5,769 bases of DNA from Acidobacteriota bacterium (GTDB lineage Bacteria; Acidobacteriota; Polarisedimenticolia; JAPUIV01), in the NCBI GenBank assembly GCA_027296665.1, contig JAPUIV010000139.1, positions 1-5,769 on the forward strand. Reading direction: 5' to 3'. Within the stretch, counting starts at the first letter, position 1, and each line of letters starts with the position of its first letter. Positions 1 to 4,624 of this stretch are shown here, piece after piece. A model generated the notes under the pieces. It did no database searches and had not been told where the DNA came from. It saw only the letters and a program-made list of their open reading frames with translations. The position numbers and the translations under genes were made by a program.

Positions 1-1012
1 GCAGCAGCTCGGCGAAGACCCGGATCGATGCCAGAGGGGTCCTCAGCTCATGAGAGACGTTGGACACGAAATCGGATTTCATTTCTGAAAGTTTCCATGC
101 TTTGTTGGCCTCCCGGAGAGCCAGGATCACTCCTCCCAGAAGGACAAAAGCAAGGAGGGCGGAAAGGGTCATATTAAAGGCGAAGCTTGTCCGGGCCCAT
201 TGCTCCGGAGTCGAACCCCGGCTGAAAAGTCCCAGGCTCCAATCGGTGAATACGAAAGGGATAGCCCGGGTAACGGCACCCTCGCGGTCCGATTGCCACT
301 CCTTCGGGCCGAGAACGGTCCGATCCCGGCCATCCCGGACCGTGACGATCAGATCCTCCCCCGCCTCGGCGGGAAAGTAGTGCTCCACGGCCTTCTCGAT
401 CGTCGCGGGAAGAAGCTCCTCGCGGAAATAGCCTTCATCCAGGACCATTCCGGCAACACCGACAATGTGGGAATTATCATCGGTGATCGGATTCAGGATG
501 ATGCGGTTGCGGGGGTCGTGCTCATCGGCCACGGGCCCGACTAACTCCGGCTTGTTTTTCATGAATGCATGGATCTGCCAGGGGGTCTGGGCCACCATCA
601 TGGCGAGTGATTCGTTCGAGGCGAGAGGAATCACCAGCCTTTGGCGCTCTTCGTCGTAGACATAGATATCCCCTCTCTGGTCCTTACTGTAGTCAAAAAT
701 AAAAAGCCGGCGCGCCCCCTTCACCGGTTTTTTCTTCCAATGCAGAGCGGCCTTTTCGAGATGTCCCTGAAGGAACATGGAGGCAGGCAGATTCAGGGCC
801 CGTTCGGCCGTGGTGCGATAGAAATACTGGATCTCCGTCCCCAGCGCCTCGAGATAGTTCTGGAGAGCGACCTTGTGAGCGATGGCCGACATCCGCTCCA
901 GTTTGGTAAGCCACACGTACTGCATCCCCAGCAACACCATCAGGGGAATCAGGACGGCCATGAAACCAACCCAGAGAGAGTGGCGTTTCAAAAAATTGAT
1001 GAGTTTTTCCAT
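1..1012 (-). CDS. Membrane sensor histidine kinase, N-terminal part (3' end outside window)
   Basis: The minus-strand frame is open from ATG at 1012 to the left edge, giving 337 codons; the dimerisation-domain remainder and the ATPase domain lie outside. Residues about 14-36 form a hydrophobic segment (TM1). About 240 extracytoplasmic residues follow, then a second hydrophobic segment at about 277-299 (TM2). The HisKA H-box reads SNVSHELRTPLASIR, with His321 as the phospho-accepting residue. Only about 20 residues separate TM2 from the H-box, so there is no room for a HAMP domain. I do not recognise the sensor domain; a Cache-like fold is possible from its size and position alone. The start is supported by AAGGA at 1018-1022, 5 nt upstream. 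By family, it should sense an envelope or external signal, autophosphorylate and pass phosphate to a response regulator, probably encoded to the left. The histidine-kinase assignment is firm; ligand and pathway are unknown. Confidence 0.93.
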   Translation of the reverse strand, partial: MEKLINFLKRHSLWVGFMAVLIPLMVLLGMQYVWLTKLERMSAIAHKVALQNYLEALGTEIQYFYRTTAERALNLPASMFLQGHLEKAALHWKKKPVKGARRLFIFDYSKDQRGDIYVYDEERQRLVIPLASNESLAMMVAQTPWQIHAFMKNKPELVGPVADEHDPRNRIILNPITDDNSHIVGVAGMVLDEGYFREELLPATIEKAVEHYFPAEAGEDLIVTVRDGRDRTVLGPKEWQSDREGAVTRAIPFVFTDWSLGLFSRGSTPEQWARTSFAFNMTLSALLAFVLLGGVILALREANKAWKLSEMKSDFVSNVSHELRTPLASIRVFAELL

Positions 1013-1017
1013 GCAGA

Positions 1018-1022
1018 TCCTT
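1018..1022 (-). promoter_or_regulatory. Ribosome binding site of the sensor kinase
   Basis: The minus strand reads AAGGA, 5 nt before the ATG at 1012. This decides the start codon, since the protein then begins with a short positively charged stretch directly before TM1. Confidence 0.7.
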
Positions 1023-1037
1023 ACTGGGTTCCCGTGA

Positions 1038-1046
1038 ACTATAACA
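1038..1046 (-). promoter_or_regulatory. Possible extended -10 promoter for the sensor kinase
   Basis: The minus strand reads TGTTATAGT, an extended -10 (TGn plus TATAGT, one mismatch to TATAAT). The matching -35 position (about 1061-1066, GTCCTG) is poor, which is common for extended -10 promoters. Transcription would start near 1031, giving a leader of roughly 20 nt that just contains the ribosome binding site. This is inferred from sequence only. Confidence 0.35.
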
Positions 1047-1112
1047 CAGGAAAACCCTGTCAGGACGGGAAGATCGAGCATGTTTACATCTTCTTGACAA
1101 CAATGACACCTT

Positions 1113-1141
1113 TTTACATGGAGAGGTAGGACATTTACAAT
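1113..1141 (+). promoter_or_regulatory. Sigma70-type promoter of the PDZ gene
   Basis: A -35 box TTTACA (1113-1118) and a -10 box TACAAT (1136-1141) are separated by exactly 17 nt. Each differs from consensus by a single base. Predicted transcription start is near 1148, giving a leader of about 123 nt before the ATG at 1271. This is the best promoter match I found in the window. A nearby TTGACA at 1094-1099 has no good -10 at the right distance. Confidence 0.65.
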
Positions 1142-1258
1142 TTCCGGGCGTACACTCCCATTCGAACGATCAGGGAAGACCGAATTCAATTCCCCGATGA
1201 AGTTTTCAACCGGAAGATCCGGCCGGACGCGGTGCCCGGCAGCGACCTTCCGCAATAC

Positions 1259-1264
1259 AGGAGG
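1259..1264 (+). promoter_or_regulatory. Ribosome binding site deciding the PDZ gene start
   Basis: AGGAGG lies 6 nt before the ATG at 1271. An in-frame GTG at 1232 has no such site and would place 13 non-signal residues before the signal peptide, so 1271 is preferred. Confidence 0.85.
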
Positions 1265-1270
1265 CCCGAT

Positions 1271-1747
1271 ATGGTTAGAAAAAACCTGTTCATGATCCTG
1301 GGGCTCGCGGCTGCTCTCGTAATTCCCGCGCTGGCCGGTGATTACGCCAAGTGCAAGTCGAGTACCCAGGATTGCCTGAACCATATGTCCGCCAAGCTCC
1401 GGAGCAGCGGCTTCGTCGGTGTAGAACTCGACATGAACGAAGAAACCGGCACCCTCAGCATCGTCCGGATTATCCCCGGCAGCCCCGCCGAGGAATTCGG
1501 TCTCCAGGCCGGGGATCAGCTATACGCCCTCAACGGCGTCGTGATTGCCAAGGCGAATCATGAAGCACTGGAGAAGGCCAAGCAGGAATGGGCTCCCGGG
1601 CAGGAGATCATCTACACGATCAAACGGGATGGAAACGACAAGGAAGTCGTTCTCACCCTGGCCCCGATGCCTGCCGATGTCATGGCGAAATGGATTGGCC
1701 AACACATGCTGGAACACGCTGAAAGCGCCATCGCCTCGGCAAAATAG
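1271..1747 (+). CDS. Small exported PDZ-domain protein
   Basis: The protein has 158 residues. It opens with a classical signal peptide: basic residues MVRK, a hydrophobic core, and a likely signal peptidase I site after Ala22 (PALA|GD). It is not a lipoprotein, as there is no Cys at the cleavage site. The mature head carries Cys28 and Cys35 (Cys-x6-Cys), which could form a disulfide or bind metal. A single PDZ domain follows at about residues 47-130, with the ligand-loop region GFVGVELD, the core IIPGSPAEEFGLQAGDQL and the strand ALNGVVI. A short helical tail ends the protein. No protease or other catalytic domain is present, so it is more likely a scaffold or chaperone-like periplasmic protein than an enzyme. 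PDZ domains bind C-terminal or internal peptides; the partner is unknown. It is transcribed alone, from the promoter at 1113-1141 to the terminator at 1767-1801, divergent from the sensor kinase. Confidence 0.9.
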   Translation: MVRKNLFMILGLAAALVIPALAGDYAKCKSSTQDCLNHMSAKLRSSGFVGVELDMNEETGTLSIVRIIPGSPAEEFGLQAGDQLYALNGVVIAKANHEALEKAKQEWAPGQEIIYTIKRDGNDKEVVLTLAPMPADVMAKWIGQHMLEHAESAIASAK

Positions 1748-1766
1748 GTTCCTTCCTCCCTTGTTC

Positions 1767-1801
1767 AAGGCCGGCGCACCTCCCCGCCGGCCTTTTTTTT
1801 T
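1767..1801 (+). terminator. Intrinsic terminator after the PDZ gene
   Basis: The arms AAGGCCGGCG (1767-1776) and CGCCGGCCTT (1785-1794) pair perfectly over 10 bp around an 8-nt loop. They run into an uninterrupted T tract (1793-1801). It begins 20 nt after the PDZ stop codon and should insulate the next gene from PDZ transcription. Confidence 0.93.
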
Positions 1802-1855
1802 CGACCGGAATGCGGCTTGATTGGCCTTGGTTTTCAGGCCGGTCCGTGTGTCGGG

Positions 1856-1861
1856 TATGAT
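1856..1861 (+). promoter_or_regulatory. Possible -10 element of the SDR gene
   Basis: TATGAT lies 18 nt before the proposed ATG at 1880. No good -35 box is found 16-18 nt upstream (TTCAGG at the 17-nt position). The strong terminator just upstream means the SDR needs its own promoter in 1802-1879, which is the main argument for this weak call. Confidence 0.3.
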
Positions 1862-1879
1862 AAGCGGAACGAGGCAGGA

Positions 1880-2749
1880 ATGACGCCGGATAACGGAACC
1901 ATGAACGGGACGATTTGCCTGGTCACAGGAGCGAGCCGGGGGATCGGGAAGGCGACCGCCATCGGATTGGCAAGGAGCGGTGCGCGGGTTGCCATCGTCA
2001 GCAGGGATCGGAAGCGCGGGGAGGCCGCCCGGAACGAGATTCAGAATGCCGCGGGGAATCGATCGGTGGAACTGTTCCTTGCCGATCTTTCCTCCCAGGA
2101 ATCGATCCGGAACCTGGCGGCGGCGGTCGCAAACCGATTACCGGCTCTCCACGTCCTGGTGAACAATGCCGGCATCATCATGGCCGAAAGACGGTTGAAC
2201 GCCGACGGCCACGAGATGACCTTCGCGGTCAATCACCTGGCTTATTTTTCCCTCACTCACCACCTCCTGAATCTCCTGAAGAAGGGAGCTCCCGCCCGCA
2301 TCGTCAACGTCTCCTCCGAAGCCCACCGCCGGGCGCCTCTCGATCTGGATAACCTACAGGGGGAGAAACTGTACCGCGGCCTGGAGGCCTATGCCTGCTC
2401 CAAGCTCGCCAACATCCTCTTCACCCATCACCTGGCCGAACGGCTTGCCGGGACGGGAATCACGGTGAACTGCCTTCATCCCGGAGTGATCGAGACCGGC
2501 CTCCTCGAAGATTACGTCGGCGAGATGAACCGGGTGATCCGATGGGTCAGGCCGCTGTTGCGTCCTTTCTTCGGTGACGCGGAAACAGGGGCGGGATGCA
2601 GCCTCTACCTGGCCGCCTCGCCCGATCTGTCCGGGGTGACAGGTAAATACTTCATCCGCCAGAGGGAGGCCCGATCCTCGAGTAGGTCCCATGACAAGGT
2701 TCTGGCCGGCCGGTTGTGGGAGGAAAGTTGCCGGCTCACGGCGATTTGA
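1880..2749 (+). CDS. Short-chain dehydrogenase/reductase, retinol-dehydrogenase-like
   Basis: This 289-residue protein is a complete classical-type SDR with a Rossmann fold and probable NADP(H) preference. Visible motifs are TGASRGIG (residues 16-23, dinucleotide binding), Arg42-Asp43 after the second strand, ADL with Asp69, NNAG (95-98), Asn118, Ser146 in NVSS, and the catalytic Tyr171 and Lys175 in YACSK. The stretch from NVSS to YxxSK, the following LANILF, and the C-terminal region around SS and LWEESCRL resemble the RDH11-14/WWOX-related group. Bacterial members are widespread and their substrates are mostly unknown, so retinol is not implied. The ATG at 1880 has GAGG 5 nt upstream. A second ATG at 1901 fits the usual family N-terminus but has a poorer ribosome site. 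The gene stands alone between the terminator and the convergent peptidase gene, and its stop lies inside the last codons of that gene. Confidence 0.92.
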   Translation: MTPDNGTMNGTICLVTGASRGIGKATAIGLARSGARVAIVSRDRKRGEAARNEIQNAAGNRSVELFLADLSSQESIRNLAAAVANRLPALHVLVNNAGIIMAERRLNADGHEMTFAVNHLAYFSLTHHLLNLLKKGAPARIVNVSSEAHRRAPLDLDNLQGEKLYRGLEAYACSKLANILFTHHLAERLAGTGITVNCLHPGVIETGLLEDYVGEMNRVIRWVRPLLRPFFGDAETGAGCSLYLAASPDLSGVTGKYFIRQREARSSSRSHDKVLAGRLWEESCRLTAI

Positions 2750-4592
2750 TCGGGGCGCCGGCGCCATCCATCTGCAGGTTCCGGAGAAGAAATTTTTCCA
2801 TGACACGGAAGAACTCGAACATGTTTTCCTCGTTGTGGAAACCGTGTCCCTCGTTCTCCTTGACCAGATACTCCACCGGAATTCCCCGGGCCTTCAATGC
2901 GGCAACGATCTGATCCGATTCCTCCTTGCGGACCCGGGGATCGTTGGCCCCCTGCGCCACCAGGAGGGGGACCCGGATCTTGTCGGCGTTGAAGAAGGGA
3001 GATGTCTCCCGGAACCGTTTTTCATCCCTTTCGGGATGCCCGACCATCTCGTACATCATTTCCAGGTACGGCTTCCAGTAGGGGGGGATGGCGGCCATCC
3101 ATGTGAAGAGGTTTGAAACTCCGACGTAACTGACGCCGCACCGGTATAGATCCGGTGTCTGGGTCAGGCCGGAAAGGGCGGCGTATCCTCCGTAACTTCC
3201 CCCATAGATGGCGACCCGTCCGGGATCGGCGATCTTCCCGGCGACGGCCCACTCCACACCGGCGGAGATGTCGTCTTGCATGGCCAGGCCCCATTGCCCG
3301 AATGATGCCTCCATGAATTTTCGTCCATATCCGGTCGATCCGCGAAAATTCATCTGCAGGACCGCGAATCCGCGGTTGGCCAGAAACTGTACCGCTGGAT
3401 CGAAACCCCAGGAATCTCTGTGCCAGGGGCCGCCGTGCGGATGAACAACCAGGGGCAAATGTTTCGAGGGCCCACGCTGCGGGAGGGTCAAGTAGCCACG
3501 AATGGTGTGATCGTCCTTGGTTCGATAGGAGATCGGCCGCATCGAAGCCATATCCTCCTCCCGGAGCCAGGGGGACAGGTCGAAGAGTTTCTTCATCTCC
3601 ATCTTTCCGGTGTCGAGCAGCCAGTAGCTTCCCCGGGTCCGGTCGCTGCCGGAGTAAACCACGTAGCGGGTCTCGTCCCGGGAGTAAGACACCAGACTGT
3701 TCTCGTATTGAGGTAACTGCTTGTCCAGGTAGTCTTGGATCGATTTTCTCTCTTCGTCGAAGAACCGGTATCCCGTCCGGTCAGTCTCATACACCGCCCC
3801 GGTGACCACTTTCCTTTTCTTCGATGTCAGGAGGCCCGATACGTCGACATCGGGATGCTCGAAGATCAAATCCTTCTCTCTCCCGGTCTCCAGATCGTAT
3901 TCGAACAGGGCTGACTTATCCCGCCCCACATTCGAGGTGACGTAGAGGGCGTGATTGTCAAAAGTGAATGAGATCGGGTTGGCCGATTCCTTGAAGTTGT
4001 AGGTGGCCACCGTGCGCCAGGGATCGGATTCCCGATCGCGAAAGAGGATACTGGTGTTGATGCCGTCGGAGGTAGTTGCCAGGCGAAGATTCCCCTCATG
4101 ATCGGTGATCCATGCCTGGATGTTTCCAGGATTTTCCGCGATCATCTTCATCTCGCCGGTATTCACATTGAGACGGTAGACATCGAAAATTTCCGGGTTT
4201 CGCCGGTTCATCTGAAACAGGATCTCTTCATCGATATCCTCCAGGTCGTCGATGATCCCGCATTTGACCTTCTCGAACGGGGTCAGATCGATCGGGCTGG
4301 ACCCGTCCCGCCCCACCGCGAAGAGACGGAAATTCTCGTTGCCGGCCTGGTCCTGCAGGTAGACCAGGCGGTCATCGTTCACCCAGATGTAACCGGGAAT
4401 ATCCCTGTTCCTCTCGGAGGTCACCTGGCGCACCTCGCCCGACCTGAGGTCCTTCACGAAAACGTTCATTCGCCTCTCATGGGGCTGCAGGTAAGCGAGA
4501 AAATTCCCGCTCGGTGAAAGACGAACCGAGATCCTCTCCGGTTTGCGAAAGAAATCCTCCAATGGAATCTTCCCTGGCCGTTCCGCGCTCAT
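2736..4592 (-). CDS. Prolyl oligopeptidase family (S9) serine peptidase
   Basis: The protein has 618 residues and appears full length. Residues about 20-340 hold repeated beta-propeller blades (for example RLSPSGNFLAYL and VSYSRDETRYVVYSGS), which gate access to the active site. Residues about 355-605 form the alpha/beta-hydrolase domain: HPHGGP (384-389), the nucleophile elbow GGSYGG with Ser466, Asp551 in ANDPRV, and His583 in EGHGF. The full triad is intact. The GQWGLAMQDDI segment is typical of the S9C/dipeptidyl-peptidase-like branch. By family it cleaves short peptides; acylaminoacyl-peptidase or dipeptidyl-peptidase activity cannot be told apart here. No signal peptide or membrane segment is seen, so it is probably cytoplasmic. 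The start has GAGAGGAG upstream. The gene follows the DUF885 gene by 32 nt, probably in one transcript, and overlaps the convergent SDR gene by 14 bp. Confidence 0.95.
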   Translation of the reverse strand: MSAERPGKIPLEDFFRKPERISVRLSPSGNFLAYLQPHERRMNVFVKDLRSGEVRQVTSERNRDIPGYIWVNDDRLVYLQDQAGNENFRLFAVGRDGSSPIDLTPFEKVKCGIIDDLEDIDEEILFQMNRRNPEIFDVYRLNVNTGEMKMIAENPGNIQAWITDHEGNLRLATTSDGINTSILFRDRESDPWRTVATYNFKESANPISFTFDNHALYVTSNVGRDKSALFEYDLETGREKDLIFEHPDVDVSGLLTSKKRKVVTGAVYETDRTGYRFFDEERKSIQDYLDKQLPQYENSLVSYSRDETRYVVYSGSDRTRGSYWLLDTGKMEMKKLFDLSPWLREEDMASMRPISYRTKDDHTIRGYLTLPQRGPSKHLPLVVHPHGGPWHRDSWGFDPAVQFLANRGFAVLQMNFRGSTGYGRKFMEASFGQWGLAMQDDISAGVEWAVAGKIADPGRVAIYGGSYGGYAALSGLTQTPDLYRCGVSYVGVSNLFTWMAAIPPYWKPYLEMMYEMVGHPERDEKRFRETSPFFNADKIRVPLLVAQGANDPRVRKEESDQIVAALKARGIPVEYLVKENEGHGFHNEENMFEFFRVMEKFLLRNLQMDGAGAPIKSP

Positions 4593-4596
4593 GTGA

Positions 4597-4604
4597 CTCC
4601 TCTC
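4597..4604 (-). promoter_or_regulatory. Ribosome binding site of the S9 peptidase gene
   Basis: The minus strand reads GAGAGGAG, with AGGAG 4 nt before the ATG at 4592. It lies in the 32-nt gap after the DUF885 stop. The gap holds no terminator-like hairpin, which supports co-transcription. Confidence 0.75.
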
Positions 4605-4624
4605 AAGGGAAATCCGCTCCGGCC

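Larger units (their letters stand above)
1013..1270. other. Divergent intergenic control region between kinase and PDZ gene
   Basis: This 258-bp stretch holds no credible gene. It carries start signals for two divergent genes: a left-facing extended -10 near 1038-1046 and a right-facing promoter at 1113-1141. TTTACA occurs three times in the same orientation (1083-1088, 1113-1118, 1134-1139), and TGACA occurs twice, 9 bp apart (1095-1099, 1104-1108). An inverted repeat ACAGG-N5-CCTGT lies at 1046-1060. Downstream of the right-facing promoter, the transcribed leader of about 120 nt contains short potential hairpins (GGGAA/TTCCC at 1173-1194, CCGGA/TCCGG at 1210-1222, GCCGG/CCGGC at 1222-1240). 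The last two share base 1222, so they could not both form in full. No known riboswitch pattern was recognised. Confidence 0.6.

Noticed and set aside
1094..1122. Perfect TTGACA at 1094-1099 as a -35 box
   Set aside because: At 17 nt downstream the sequence is CATGGA, not a -10; the TTTACA/TACAAT pair at 1113-1141 fits far better.
60..1129. Several plus-strand open frames (60-380, 200-544, 465-659, 641-1129)
   Set aside because: They lie opposite the sensor kinase coding frame, have no recognisable domains or ribosome sites, and are rich in Arg, Pro and Ser as expected of shadow frames.
1232..1270. Upstream GTG start for the PDZ gene at 1232
   Set aside because: It has no Shine-Dalgarno site and would place 13 residues before an otherwise perfect signal peptide; AGGAGG lies in front of the ATG at 1271.
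1803..1844. GACCGG ... CCGGTC and GGCCT ... AGGCC inverted repeats upstream of the SDR
   Set aside because: The arms are short, share bases with each other, and give only a bulged stem; chance in GC-rich DNA is the simpler explanation.
1817..1879. Upstream TTG start for the SDR at 1817
   Set aside because: It has no ribosome site, begins just after the PDZ terminator, and adds 21 residues with no family support; the putative -10 (1856-1861) would also lie inside it.
2691..3116. Plus-strand open frame of 141 codons opposite the S9 gene, and similar ones at 3420-3716 and 4098-4517
   Set aside because: The minus strand encodes an intact S9 peptidase with its full catalytic triad; these are antisense shadows without motifs.
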